The notes beneath the pieces are model-generated. The model was not told the DNA's origin. It did no database searches and was given only the letters and a program-made list of their open reading frames with translations. Positions 1-8,583 of a stretch of 64,000 bases of DNA are shown here, one piece after another. The position numbers and the translations under genes were made by a program. The stretch is from positions 248,001 through 312,000 of the forward strand of contig NZ_JACJVI010000002.1 of the NCBI RefSeq assembly GCF_014237835.1, in the 5' to 3' direction. Origin of the DNA: Rhizobium sp. AQ_MP (GTDB taxonomy: Bacteria > Pseudomonadota > Alphaproteobacteria > Rhizobiales > Rhizobiaceae). The first letter of the stretch is position 1, and the number at the start of each line of letters is the position of its first letter.

Positions 1-1
1 T

Positions 2-556
2 GATGTGGCGCTGGCCGACCGTCCGGTTCTGTCCGATGCCGAATGGGCAAAATTCGGTGCCGGCGTCGAGGCACTGGCCGAATTCTCCGCTTCGCAGGGC
101 ATCTCGCTGGTCTATCACCACCACATGGGCACGGTTGTCGAGACCGAGGCCGAGATCGACAAACTGATGGAGCACACCGGTCCGCATGCCAAGCTGCTGC
201 TCGACACCGGCCATTGTTATTTCGGTGGCGGCAATCCGGAAGCGGTTGCGAAGAAATACATGCACCGCGTCGGCCATATCCACGCGAAAAACGTGCGTCC
301 CGTGATCGCTGATCAGGTGCGGAGCGAGAAGCTCTCCTTCCTCGAAGGTGTTCGCCGTGGCGTGTTCACCGTTCCCGGTGATGTCGAAGGCGGCGTGAAC
401 TTCCCGCCGGTGCTGAAGATCGCGGCGGAGCATGGTTATGAAGGCTGGATCGTCATCGAGGCCGAGCAGGACCCGGATGTGCGCAATCCCTTCGAGTATC
501 AGAGCCTCGGTCTGAAATCGCTCAAGGGCTTTGCCAAGGATGCCGGCCTCATCTGA
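2..556 (+). CDS. iolE: myo-inosose-2 dehydratase IolE, C-terminal part (cut by left edge)
   Basis: C-terminal 184 residues of a xylose-isomerase-like TIM-barrel protein. The frame is open to the window edge, so the N-terminal third or more (the family is about 300 residues) lies outside, and the GTG at 5 is internal. The His-rich [10 protein letters not shown] stretch, [13 protein letters not shown] and HIHAKNVRP segments are the metal and substrate barrel strands typical of IolE, which dehydrates 2-keto-myo-inositol to 3D-trihydroxycyclohexane-1,2-dione. iolB follows after one small gene, which supports the myo-inositol catabolism assignment. A terminator-like hairpin follows the stop codon. 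Confidence 0.9.
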   Translation, partial: DVALADRPVLSDAEWAKFGAGVEALAEFSASQGISLVYHHHMGTVVETEAEIDKLMEHTGPHAKLLLDTGHCYFGGGNPEAVAKKYMHRVGHIHAKNVRPVIADQVRSEKLSFLEGVRRGVFTVPGDVEGGVNFPPVLKIAAEHGYEGWIVIEAEQDPDVRNPFEYQSLGLKSLKGFAKDAGLI

Positions 557-560
557 ATTG

Positions 561-597
561 AAAACGGGGTGGGGATATAATCTTCGCCCCGTGTTTT
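561..597 (+). terminator. Rho-independent terminator-like hairpin after iolE
   Basis: ACGGGG pairs with CCCCGT (6 bp). The stem is flanked by AAAA on the left and GTTTT on the right, so it can extend with one bulge and is followed by a short T run. It sits 5 bases after the iolE stop. It probably reduces, but need not abolish, read-through into the next genes. Confidence 0.55.
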
Positions 598-661
598 GAC
601 AGCAGGCGGATTTGGGCTCTATTGCAGGCGACCCATTCACAAGACTGCCGGGAGCAAAGCC

Positions 662-928
662 TTGAAGTTCCAGATCCTCGATCCGACCCATCCCTTCTTC
701 AAGCCGCTCTGGCGCCGCATTCTCTGCGTCGTGCTGCCGCTGGCCTGGGCGGGGGTGGAGTATTCGAACGGTGCGACCGGCTGGGCGATGATCTTCGTCG
801 TGGCCGGGCTCTATGCGGGCTATGAGCTGCTGTTCATGTACGACCACACGATGAAAAAGGCCGAAGCCAAGGCGGAGGCCGAAAGGGCGCGGATCGCGGC
901 AGAGGCCGAACGCTCCGACGCCGACTGA
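662..928 (+). CDS. small two-helix membrane protein, unknown function
   Basis: 88-residue protein starting at TTG 662, chosen because GGAGC lies 7-11 bases upstream and the product then begins MKFQILDPTHPFFKPLWRR. Longer readings to TTG 596 overlap the terminator. Two hydrophobic segments (about residues 16-32 and 37-53) are followed by a charged Lys/Glu/Ala-rich helix (59-85) with coiled-coil character. I do not recognise a named family. Small proteins of this kind recur in rhizobia. It lies between iolE and iolB, 24 bases before iolB, so it is probably cotranscribed, but nothing in it suggests an inositol enzyme. Confidence 0.65.
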   Translation: MKFQILDPTHPFFKPLWRRILCVVLPLAWAGVEYSNGATGWAMIFVVAGLYAGYELLFMYDHTMKKAEAKAEAERARIAAEAERSDAD

Positions 929-952
929 GCAAAAAAACACGGGAGACGAGGA

Positions 953-1762
953 ATGGCCGATCTGTTGCGCAAGCCTACGGGTCAATCGGGCAAGGTGCAT
1001 GACATCACGCCGGCCAGTGCGGGCTGGGGTTATGTCGGCTTTGGCCTCTATCGCCTGCAGGCAGGCGAGAGCGCCGCAGAGCCGACCGGCGAAACGGAGG
1101 TCATTCTCGTTCTCGTGGAAGGCAAAGCCACGATCTCCGGTGGCGGCAAGGACTTCGGCGAACTTGGCGACCGCATGTCGGTCTTCGAGAAGACACCGCC
1201 GCATTGCGTTTATGTGCCGGCTGGCAGCGACTGGTCTGCCGTGGCAACGACCGACTGTGTGCTTGCGGTCTGCACGGCTCCCGCCATGCCCGGCCGCGAG
1301 GCGCAGCAGATCGGGCCTGAGGGCATCTCCTTCGTCGAGCGCGGCAAGGGTGCCAATACAAGGCATATCTATCCGATCGCCATGGAAGACCGGGATATTG
1401 CCGATATCCTCTTGGTGACGGAAGTCTTCACGCCCTCAGGCAACTGGTCGTCCTATCCGCCGCATCGGCATGACGAGGACAATTATCCCGAGATGACCTA
1501 TCTCGAGGAAACCTATTACCACCGCCTCAATCCGGCCCAGGGCTTCGGCTTCCAGCGTGTCTTCACCGAAGACGGCTCGCTCGACGAGACCATGGCGGTG
1601 TCCGACGGGGATGTTGTGCTGGTGCCGAAGGGACATCATCCCTGCGGCGTGCCGCATGGCTACGAGATGTATTATCTCAACGTCATGGCTGGCCCCTTGC
1701 GCAAGTGGCGCTTCCAGAACCATCCGGATCACGACTGGATCTACCAGCGCGACAGCAAGTAA
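953..1762 (+). CDS. iolB: 5-deoxy-glucuronate isomerase IolB
   Basis: 269 residues, the usual IolB length. The protein has two cupin-like halves. The C-terminal half holds the metal-binding His/Glu set (PPHRHDED, then EETYYHRL and a later HPCGVPHGYEMYYLN), diagnostic of IolB, which isomerises 5-deoxy-glucuronate to 2-deoxy-5-keto-gluconate in the cytoplasmic inositol pathway. The start ATG has GGGAGACGAGG just upstream. It follows iolE and the small membrane protein on the same strand, as in rhizobial iol clusters. Confidence 0.93.
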   Translation: MADLLRKPTGQSGKVHDITPASAGWGYVGFGLYRLQAGESAAEPTGETEVILVLVEGKATISGGGKDFGELGDRMSVFEKTPPHCVYVPAGSDWSAVATTDCVLAVCTAPAMPGREAQQIGPEGISFVERGKGANTRHIYPIAMEDRDIADILLVTEVFTPSGNWSSYPPHRHDEDNYPEMTYLEETYYHRLNPAQGFGFQRVFTEDGSLDETMAVSDGDVVLVPKGHHPCGVPHGYEMYYLNVMAGPLRKWRFQNHPDHDWIYQRDSK

Positions 1763-1877
1763 GCTTCGGTGAAGGCGGTCATCGTCTTCACGAATGCGTT
1801 TCCGGGAGCCGTTCCAAATCCGTTGGGCGAGCGGCGCCGTAGTGGGTGCACAACGCGCCAACGATGGAGACGCACCC

Positions 1878-2408
1878 ATGCCGAAGATCAGCCTCGCCCT
1901 TGTCGGGCTTGCCCTGAGTCTGCTGCCGTCCGCCGGACAGGCAGCCGAGAAATTCACATTTGAGGACTATTTCACCGGGCGCACGGAAGCCGTCGGATCG
2001 TTCAGCGCAATCAATGGCGTCAAACGGACGTTTACGGTCGATCTGACCGGAAACTGGGACGGCAAGACGCTGACGCTGCGCGAGGACTTCGTCTTCGACG
2101 ACGGCACCAAGGACCGCAAGACCTGGCGTTTCACCAAGACCAGCCCGACCACCTATAGCGGCACCCGCGAGGACGTGATCGGCGAGACGAAGGTGACGAT
2201 CAACGGCGCCGTCGCCCGCTTCAACTACCTCGTCTACCTGACGCCGCAGACGCAGAGCAACAAGGTGCGCTTCTGGGACAAGATGGTGCTGCGCGAGGAT
2301 GGTACGGTGCTGAACACGGCGCTCGTCACCAAGTTTGGCATCCCGGTCGCCAAGACCACTGTCGAGTTCCGCAAACCGGGCACGTCGCACAAGACGGCGA
2401 GCCGCTAA
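1878..2408 (+). CDS. DUF3833 family exported protein
   Basis: 176 residues. ATG 1878 was chosen over the upstream GTG/ATG options because GGAGA lies 8-12 bases before it and the product then starts with a clean signal peptide (residues 1-22, cleavage near AGQA/AEKF). The FEDYFTGRTEAVGSF opening and the repeated beta strands (TWRFTKTSPTTYSGTREDVIGE) match the DUF3833 family, small beta-rich periplasmic proteins of unknown role. Many members elsewhere are lipoproteins; here no lipobox Cys is visible. It may be a separate transcription unit from iolB (115-base gap). Confidence 0.75.
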   Translation: MPKISLALVGLALSLLPSAGQAAEKFTFEDYFTGRTEAVGSFSAINGVKRTFTVDLTGNWDGKTLTLREDFVFDDGTKDRKTWRFTKTSPTTYSGTREDVIGETKVTINGAVARFNYLVYLTPQTQSNKVRFWDKMVLREDGTVLNTALVTKFGIPVAKTTVEFRKPGTSHKTASR

Positions 2409-2411
2409 GGC

Positions 2412-3626
2412 TCAAGCCTTTGATGCCTGCAGCCAGCGGTCGATGCCGTTGGCGGCGGCAATACCGGTGGCGAAACAGGCGGTCAGCAGATAGCCACCTG
2501 TCGGCGCCTCCCAGTCGAGCATTTCGCCTGATACAAAGGTGCCCGGTCGCTTCTTGAGCATGAAGTCAGCGTCGATGGCGGCAAGGGCTACACCGCCTGC
2601 GGTCGAGATCGCCTCGGCGATCGGGCGCGGGCGTTTGACAGGGAGTGGCAGAGCCTTGATCAGGCTTGACAGGCCGTTCGCGTCGAGCTGGTTGGCCTCG
2701 GGGTGTACCTCGCGCAGCAGGGCGACCTTCACACCGTCGAGATTGGCGGCCTTCTTCAATCGTGTCGAAAAGCTCGCCTTGCGATCCTGTCGCGCGAGGT
2801 CCGCGGCCAGTTTCTCCTCCGTCCGCCCCGGTGCGAGGTCGAGGATCAGGGCGGCCTGACCGTCCCGGTCGAGTCCGTCTCGGAGCGCCGCCGAATGGGC
2901 ATAGATCAGGCTGCCCTCGATGCCGCGCCGGCTGATGACGAATTCGCCCTGGGTGGTGCCGGCCGCAGAGCTGGCCTTGACCGACTTGACCGGCTGGCCG
3001 GAGAAACGCGTATCGAAGCTTTCGGAAAAATCGCAGTCGAAGCCGCAATTGGCCGGGCGAAGTGGGGCAATGCCGATGCCTTCGGCTTCGAGCAGCGGCA
3101 CCCAGGCGGCATCCGAGCCGAGCTTCGGCCAGCTGGCGCCGCCGAGTGCCAGAAGCGTGGCGTCGGAAGTTATCTGCTTCTGACCCTCCGGAGTGTCGAA
3201 GATCAGGGCACCTCCGTCAAATCCCGTCCAGCGATGGCGTGTGAGGATCGTGACGCCCATGCCTTCCAGCCGTTTCAGCCAGGCGCGCAACAGCGGCGAG
3301 GCTTTCATCACCTTTGGGAAGACGCGGCCTGAGGTTCCGATGAAGGTTTCCGTGCCGAGGCCCGCTGCCCAGACGCGGATTGCCTCCGGTGTCATCAGGT
3401 CGAGCACCGGGCGCAGCCTGTCGTTCGCAGCGCCATAGCGGGTGACGAAGCGCGCATAGTCCTCGGCGTGGGTGATATTGAGGCCAGATTTTCCGGCGAG
3501 CAGGAACTTGCGGCCCACCGTCGGCATGGCGTCGTAGACGGTGACGCGATGGCCCTTGCCGGCCAAATGTTCTGCCGCCATCAGGCCCGCCGGGCCGCCG
3601 CCGATGATCGCCACGCTCTTCGGCAT
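2412..3626 (-). CDS. FAD/NAD(P)-binding flavoprotein, HI0933/TIGR03862 type
   Basis: 404 residues. The N-terminal dinucleotide fold GGGPAG (residues 9-14) and the GRKFLLAGKSGLNITHAE segment are characteristic of the HI0933-like flavoprotein family (TIGR03862 subtype). The C-terminal FVSGEMLDWEAPTGGYLLTACFATG is the closing FAD-binding motif. The substrate is unknown. It lies 6 bases downstream of the aminotransferase gene on the same strand, so the two are probably cotranscribed, although a shared pathway is only an inference. It converges with the DUF3833 gene, 3 bases apart. Confidence 0.85.
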   Translation of the reverse strand: MPKSVAIIGGGPAGLMAAEHLAGKGHRVTVYDAMPTVGRKFLLAGKSGLNITHAEDYARFVTRYGAANDRLRPVLDLMTPEAIRVWAAGLGTETFIGTSGRVFPKVMKASPLLRAWLKRLEGMGVTILTRHRWTGFDGGALIFDTPEGQKQITSDATLLALGGASWPKLGSDAAWVPLLEAEGIGIAPLRPANCGFDCDFSESFDTRFSGQPVKSVKASSAAGTTQGEFVISRRGIEGSLIYAHSAALRDGLDRDGQAALILDLAPGRTEEKLAADLARQDRKASFSTRLKKAANLDGVKVALLREVHPEANQLDANGLSSLIKALPLPVKRPRPIAEAISTAGGVALAAIDADFMLKKRPGTFVSGEMLDWEAPTGGYLLTACFATGIAAANGIDRWLQASKA

Positions 3627-3632
3627 TCGTGA

Positions 3633-4808
3633 TCAGTCCAGGGTGAAGGTCGAGAGACGGGAGACCAGCCCTTCGATCGTCGCGCTGTCGGCATTGGCGA
3701 AGGCGAAGCGCAGGTAGTCCTGGCAGTCGTCGCCGAAATAGGCGCCGGGAATGCAGAGCACGCCGGCCTTCTTCGCCAGCCTTTCGGCAACATCAGCGGA
3801 GTTCTTGCCGGGGAAGGGATGGCGGATGAAGGCAAAATAGGCGCCGAGCGAATCCATCTTCCAGGCGGGGAGTTGTTGCATCACGCCCTGCAGGGTTTCG
3901 GCGCGTTTCAAGATCTCGATGCGGTTATCCTCGCGCCAGGCCTTGAGCGCCGGGATCGCCTTGGCGACCGCCGCCTGGGGTGCGCGAGGCGCGCAGATCT
4001 GCAGGTTGTCCATGACCTTGGCGATTTCGGAGACGGCGCGGGGGCCGGCCGTGATTGCGCCGAGGCGATGGCCGGGGATGCAGAAGGACTTGGAGAAGGA
4101 ATAGAGCAGGATAAGGTTGTCTTCCCAGCCTTCGACCGAGAGGAGATTGTGCGGGCGGCCTTCGCCGGGGAGGAAGTCGCGATAGGTCTCGTCGAGAATG
4201 AGGAAAGCGCCGGCTTTGCGGCAGGCCTCGAAGGCCTGCTGCAAGAGAGCCGCCGGATAGATGGCGCCGGTCGGATTGTTGGGCGACACCAGTGCCACGG
4301 CCTTGACGCCCTTCGCCAGGACCGCCTCGATGCCTTCGATGGTCGGCACGAAGCCGCTTGCCGGATCGAGCGGGATCAGCTCGCGGCGGATGCCCATCAT
4401 CGCCAGCGTGGTTTCCTGGTTGAAATAGAAGGGATCGGTCAGGGCCACCGCATCGCCGCTCGCCGCAATCGCGGAGACTGTTGCCATAAAGGCCTGGTTG
4501 CAGCCGGCGGTGATGTGGATGTTCTCGACGGTAACAGGCGCGCCATAGACGGCAGCAACCTCGGCCGTATAGGCCTCCCGCAGCGGCGCCTCGCCTTCGA
4601 TCGGGCCGTAGCCGGCGTTCGCCCGGGCGGATGCAGCCTCGGCGAGCCAGCCAAAGAGATCGGGGTGCGGCGGATAGCCTGGCACCGCCTGGCTCAAGTC
4701 GATCATCGGGCCCGCAGCGCCGTCATAGGCGCGTGCCCAGGCAAATACGGAAGGCACGGGCGGGGCCGAGAGATCTGCAACGAGCGGATTGAAGCGGGCG
4801 GCGGGCAT
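3633..4808 (-). CDS. PLP-dependent class I/II aminotransferase
   Basis: 391 residues, standard fold-type I aminotransferase length. Visible motifs are NNPTG (177-181), DETYRDF (Asp206 contacts the pyridine nitrogen) and SFSKSFCIPGHRLG, with the Schiff-base Lys240. The amino-group donor and acceptor cannot be read from sequence. The gene lies next to a LysR regulator and a divergent agmatinase plus a polyamine-type ABC transporter. That makes an amine or guanidino-compound breakdown role plausible, but this is context only. Confidence 0.88.
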   Translation of the reverse strand: MPAARFNPLVADLSAPPVPSVFAWARAYDGAAGPMIDLSQAVPGYPPHPDLFGWLAEAASARANAGYGPIEGEAPLREAYTAEVAAVYGAPVTVENIHITAGCNQAFMATVSAIAASGDAVALTDPFYFNQETTLAMMGIRRELIPLDPASGFVPTIEGIEAVLAKGVKAVALVSPNNPTGAIYPAALLQQAFEACRKAGAFLILDETYRDFLPGEGRPHNLLSVEGWEDNLILLYSFSKSFCIPGHRLGAITAGPRAVSEIAKVMDNLQICAPRAPQAAVAKAIPALKAWREDNRIEILKRAETLQGVMQQLPAWKMDSLGAYFAFIRHPFPGKNSADVAERLAKKAGVLCIPGAYFGDDCQDYLRFAFANADSATIEGLVSRLSTFTLD

Positions 4809-4829
4809 GGCAGGTTCCTTGGTCTGTTG

Positions 4830-5816
4830 TCAGCTCTCTTCCAAGAGCTGGGCAGCGGTGTTCGTATTGCGTTTGCGGCTCGAGGGCAGGCCCCGTCCCG
4901 AAGGTCGGCTTGCCGGACGCGGCTGGGCGGCGCGCTCGGTTTCGATCATGTCGAAGATCCAGTCGATGAAAACCTTGGCGATCGGTGCGGCGCGTACATC
5001 GTTGCGGGCGGCAACGTAGAAGGCGCCGGGGGCTGGGACGGCCAGATCGAAGGGGATCACGAGTTCTCCGGCAGCAATCAGGCTGGAGGCGGTGATGCTG
5101 TCGCCGAGCGCTACGCCCTGTCCGTGACGAGCCGCCTCTGTCGAAAGGCGTGCGTCACCCATGAAGTGTTCGCGCGCCCTCGGCATGTCCAGCTGGTCGG
5201 CGGCGGCAAGCCAGCTGCGCCATTCGCGGCCGTCGTCGCCATGCAGCAGCACGTGGTCACGGAGATCGCGGACGGAGCGCAGCGGCTGTGTGTTGAGCAG
5301 CGTCGGGCTGACGACTGGGAAAAGCTCGAAGGTGCTCCAGAGGCGCGTCCAGCAATCCTTCCAACCGCCCGCACCATAAAGGATCGCGATATCGATATCG
5401 GGCGAATAGATGAGGTTTGGATCGTTGCTGGAAGTCAGCGTCAGGCTGATTTCGGGATAACGATCAACAAAGGAGCCGAGGCGCGGCACCAGCCAGAGCG
5501 AGAGGAGCGCCGGCACGCAGGAGATGCGCAGGCTGCCGCTGGTCGAGGGGCGGTTCATCAGCGCGGTTGCTGCTGCAATGCCGTCGAAAGCCTGGGTGAC
5601 GGCCGGCAGGAGGAGCGCGCCCTGCGGCGTCAGCTTCAGACGTTTGCCGCCGCGCTCGAAGAGCGCCGTCTTCAGCGTTTCCTCAAGGCTGCGGATCTGA
5701 TGCGATATAGCGCCATGCGTGACGCTCAGCTCCCTTGCTGCCGCCGAAATCGAGCCACGGCGGGCGGCCGCCTCGAAGGCGCGCAGGGGATTGAGCGGGG
5801 GAAGGCGGCTGGCCAT
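4830..5816 (-). CDS. LysR family transcriptional regulator, GcvA-like
   Basis: 328 residues. The N-terminal winged helix-turn-helix (about residues 8-66, AFEAAARRGSISAAARELSVTHGAISHQIRSLEE) is followed by a periplasmic-binding-like effector domain to about residue 300. The PLNPLRAFEAAARRGS opening is typical of the GcvA-like LysR subgroup. It is divergent from the agmatinase gene and its start lies 17 bases from a GTGA/TCAC inverted repeat, a natural place for autoregulation. The likely target is the agmatinase and transporter genes; the ligand is unknown. Confidence 0.9.
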   Translation of the reverse strand: MASRLPPLNPLRAFEAAARRGSISAAARELSVTHGAISHQIRSLEETLKTALFERGGKRLKLTPQGALLLPAVTQAFDGIAAATALMNRPSTSGSLRISCVPALLSLWLVPRLGSFVDRYPEISLTLTSSNDPNLIYSPDIDIAILYGAGGWKDCWTRLWSTFELFPVVSPTLLNTQPLRSVRDLRDHVLLHGDDGREWRSWLAAADQLDMPRAREHFMGDARLSTEAARHGQGVALGDSITASSLIAAGELVIPFDLAVPAPGAFYVAARNDVRAAPIAKVFIDWIFDMIETERAAQPRPASRPSGRGLPSSRKRNTNTAAQLLEES

Positions 5817-5832
5817 AACGGGTCCGGGATCC

Positions 5833-5847
5833 GTGAATTTTTCTCAC
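5833..5847. promoter_or_regulatory. candidate LysR operator, GTGA-N7-TCAC
   Basis: GTGAATTTTTCTCAC is an imperfect dyad with 4-bp arms, in the 163-base divergent gap between the LysR gene and the agmatinase start. LysR regulators commonly bind T-N11-A dyads in such gaps. Only position and symmetry support it. Confidence 0.4.
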
Positions 5848-5979
5848 ATCGATTGCTATAACATCGTGAATTGATTTTCCAAGTCCGTTGCGGGTTAATG
5901 CTCACAATACAGGCAGGTACGGGGCGTGCCGCAAAAATGGACGATAGCTTTGTCATCGTTCGCAAATTGGGAACGAGAC

Positions 5980-7035
5980 ATGACCTTCGATGAAAAGCGC
6001 CTGGCGGCACTGCGAGAGAAATACGGAGCCGACAAGGCCGGCGAGATCTTCGATCCTAAGTTTGCCAAGGTCGGCGAGAAGATCTTCTCGAACGGTACGC
6101 GCGCAGCACCTTACGCCGGCGTGCCGACCTTCGTGTCCGCGCCCTATCGCCAGGTTGACCAGCGCAATCCTGAGGTCAGTGATCTCGATGTGGCGATCGT
6201 CGGCGTTCCCATGGATCTCGGCGTCACCAATCGGCCCGGCTCGCGCTTCGGGCCTCGCGCCTTGCGGGCCATCGACCGCATCGGCCCGTACAACCATGTT
6301 CTCGAATGCGCGCCGGTCTTCGATCTGAAGGTTGCCGATATCGGCGACGTGCCGTTTTCCAGCCGCTACCGGCTCGAGATGAGCCATGACGATATCGAGG
6401 CCTATCACACGAAGCTGGTCGCCCAAGGCGTGCTGCCGCTTTCCGTCGGCGGCGACCATTCGATCACGCATCCGATCATGAAGGCTATTGCCAAGAAGCA
6501 TGGCCCTGTCGGCATGATCCATATCGACGCCCATTGCGACACCGGTGGCGCCTTCGACCAGACGAAATTCCACCATGGCGGGCCGTTCCGCAATGCCGTG
6601 CTCGACGGGGTGCTCGATCCGACGCGCACCATCCAGATCGGCATTCGCGGCCCCGCCGAATATCTCTGGGAGTTTTCCTACGAGTCCGGCATGACCGTCA
6701 TTCACGCCGAGGAAATCAATGGTCTCGGCATTCCCGCGATCATCGAGAAGGCCAGGGCCGTGATCGGCGATGGTCCGACCTATCTCTCCTTCGACATCGA
6801 CAGTCTTGATCCGAGCGTGGCGCCCGGAACCGGCACGCCTGAGGTCGGCGGTTTGACCTCACGCGAAGCGCTGGAATTGATCCGCGGCTTCAAGGGTGTG
6901 AACCTGATCGGCGGTGACGTGGTCGAGGTCGCGCCGCAATATGACGCGAACCACAATACGGCGCATGTCGGCGCACAAATCCTCTTCGAAATCCTCAGCC
7001 TGATGGTCTACAGTCCGGCCATCAAGGCCCGCTGA
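5980..7035 (+). CDS. speB: agmatinase / guanidino-acid amidinohydrolase (ureohydrolase family)
   Basis: 351 residues. ATG 5980 was chosen because GGGAACGAG precedes it; the in-frame upstream start would add non-homologous residues. The binuclear manganese ligands are all present: GGDHS (His160), IDAHCDTG (Asp183, His185, Asp187) and SFDIDSLDP (Asp272, Asp274). The family hydrolyses agmatine, or guanidinobutyrate/guanidinopropionate, to urea plus an amine. Rhizobial members linked to transporters are often guanidino-acid hydrolases, so the exact substrate is open. The downstream polyamine-type ABC genes suggest import and hydrolysis as one unit. Confidence 0.85.
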   Translation: MTFDEKRLAALREKYGADKAGEIFDPKFAKVGEKIFSNGTRAAPYAGVPTFVSAPYRQVDQRNPEVSDLDVAIVGVPMDLGVTNRPGSRFGPRALRAIDRIGPYNHVLECAPVFDLKVADIGDVPFSSRYRLEMSHDDIEAYHTKLVAQGVLPLSVGGDHSITHPIMKAIAKKHGPVGMIHIDAHCDTGGAFDQTKFHHGGPFRNAVLDGVLDPTRTIQIGIRGPAEYLWEFSYESGMTVIHAEEINGLGIPAIIEKARAVIGDGPTYLSFDIDSLDPSVAPGTGTPEVGGLTSREALELIRGFKGVNLIGGDVVEVAPQYDANHNTAHVGAQILFEILSLMVYSPAIKAR

Positions 7036-7123
7036 GGGCGCTTATCCCGGAGGGCTTTGCCGTCCGGTCACCGATACAGATGAACGGGCGAAAACGCCTC
7101 AACCACAACAAGGGAACACGACC

Positions 7124-8212
7124 ATGAAAGACATTCTCTCCACCTCCGTCAGCCGCCGCGGCGTGCTCGCAGGCTCGGCCGCCGTTGCCGGCGCGCTTGC
7201 CATGCCGTCGATCCTGCGCGCGCAGGACAAGTCGATCAAGATCGGCGTCTATGGCGGTTACTTCAAGGATTCGTTCGACAAGAACATCTTCCCGGAATTC
7301 ACCAAGGCGACCGGCATCGCCGTCGAATCGATTGCCGAGCCGACCGGAGAAGCCTGGCTCGTGCAGTTGGAACAGGCCGCCAAAGCGGGACAGGCTCCTG
7401 CCGATCTCTCGATGATGTCGCAGGTCGCCATGCTGAAGGGCCAGGCGACCGAGCTCTGGGCGCCGATCGACATGGCGAAGATCAAGAACACCTCGGGTCT
7501 GATCGACCGTTTCGTCAACAAGTATCCGGATGGCCGCGTCGCCGGCGTCGGTGCTGTTGCCTGGTACATCACGCTCGTCACCAATACGGATGTCTTCAAA
7601 GAGGCGCCGACGTCCTGGAACGCGCTCTGGGATCCGGCGAATGCCGACAAGCTCGGCCTGCTGGCGCTCGTCTCCAACTCCTTCCTGCTGGAAGTCACCG
7701 CCAAGACCCATTTCGGCGGCACCAATGCGCTCGACACCGAGGAAGGCATCCTGAAAGCGTTCGAAAAGCTCGCAGAAGTGAAGCCGAATGTGCGCCTCTG
7801 GTATCGCGACGAGGCGCAGTTCGAGCAGTCGCTGAAGTCGGGTGAGATCCCGATGGGCCAGTATTACCACGATGTCACCGGCCTTGCCGCCGCCGATGGT
7901 CAGCCTGTTCGTTCAACCTTCCCGCAGGAAGGCGGCATCCAGGACTCCGGTTGCTGGGCCCTGTCGCGCGCGTCAACGAAGACCGAAGAAGCACACATCT
8001 TCATCGACTACATGTGCCAGCCGTCGATCCAGGCGACCCTGTCGCGCAAGGTTGGCACGGCCCCGACGGTCAAGCGCGAACTGCTTGACCTGACGGCAGA
8101 AGAATTCGCCGCCGTCTCCTCCGACATCGAGCCGATCACGCCGCGTTACGACCTCTACCAGACGAAGTCCGACTGGCTGAACCAGAAGTGGACCGAGCTG
8201 ATCGTCGGTTGA
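7124..8212 (+). CDS. ABC transporter substrate-binding protein, spermidine/putrescine type
   Basis: 362 residues with an apparent Tat signal: SRRGVLAG (twin Arg at 11-12), a hydrophobic stretch 13-27 and cleavage near residue 33. The mature part is a PotD/extracellular solute-binding family 1 protein (IKIGVYGGYFKDSF opening, hinge segments around AWYITLVTNTDVF). It would deliver substrate to the ATPase and permeases at 9040-11722. It is separated from them by an inserted toxin-antitoxin pair. With the upstream agmatinase the likely ligand is a polyamine or guanidino compound. Confidence 0.88.
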   Translation: MKDILSTSVSRRGVLAGSAAVAGALAMPSILRAQDKSIKIGVYGGYFKDSFDKNIFPEFTKATGIAVESIAEPTGEAWLVQLEQAAKAGQAPADLSMMSQVAMLKGQATELWAPIDMAKIKNTSGLIDRFVNKYPDGRVAGVGAVAWYITLVTNTDVFKEAPTSWNALWDPANADKLGLLALVSNSFLLEVTAKTHFGGTNALDTEEGILKAFEKLAEVKPNVRLWYRDEAQFEQSLKSGEIPMGQYYHDVTGLAAADGQPVRSTFPQEGGIQDSGCWALSRASTKTEEAHIFIDYMCQPSIQATLSRKVGTAPTVKRELLDLTAEEFAAVSSDIEPITPRYDLYQTKSDWLNQKWTELIVG

Positions 8213-8228
8213 TCAGAGGGCTGCTTTT

Positions 8229-8263
8229 GCCCCTCATCCGCCCTGCCGGGTAGGGTGAGGGGC
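8229..8263. terminator. palindromic hairpin after the binding-protein gene
   Basis: GCCCCTCA (8229-8236) pairs perfectly with TGAGGGGC (8256-8263), with inner CCCT/AGGG pairing, followed by GTTT. It may act as a terminator or as an mRNA-stabilising hairpin, which would raise binding-protein expression over the transporter genes. The CCCTCATCCGCCCTGCCGG core resembles a palindrome common in rhizobial intergenic DNA. Confidence 0.55.
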
Positions 8264-8337
8264 GTTTACGGTAGGATTTTGCGGCATCTTCACGCCCGTG
8301 ATAGGATCACCGAAGGCATCTCAGCGGAGACAATCTC

Positions 8338-8583
8338 ATGGCAACGGTCAGCGTGCGTGATGTGAACACCGATCTTTCCGAGCTGGTGGATGAGGTGATC
8401 AAGGGCGGCAGCGTGACGATCACGCGGGATGGCAAGCCTGTGGCGACGCTTGTGGCGGTTGAAAGCGACGAAACGCAGGACCAATCGCCGAGACCCAATC
8501 TGGTCGATTTCCTCAAAACTTTCCCAGAACCCGGAATGGTCTTTGAGCGAAATCCTTCGCCGAGCCGGGACGTGGATCTTTGA
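8338..8583 (+). CDS. type II antitoxin, Phd/YefM family
   Basis: 81 residues. The MATVSVRDVNTDLSELVDEV opening followed by ITRDGKPVATLVAV is the Phd/YefM DNA-binding fold; the C-terminal 35 residues would wrap the toxin. It is translationally coupled to the PIN-domain toxin: its TGA (8581-8583) overlaps the toxin's TTG start. Expected role is neutralisation of the toxin and autorepression. The pair lies inside a polyamine-type ABC operon, between binding-protein and ATPase genes. Confidence 0.9.
   Translation: MATVSVRDVNTDLSELVDEVIKGGSVTITRDGKPVATLVAVESDETQDQSPRPNLVDFLKTFPEPGMVFERNPSPSRDVDL

Noticed and set aside
3819-5861. 680-codon plus-strand open frame across the aminotransferase and LysR genes
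   Set aside because: Antisense shadow of two well-supported genes; product is low-complexity Gly/Ala/Arg with no family resemblance.
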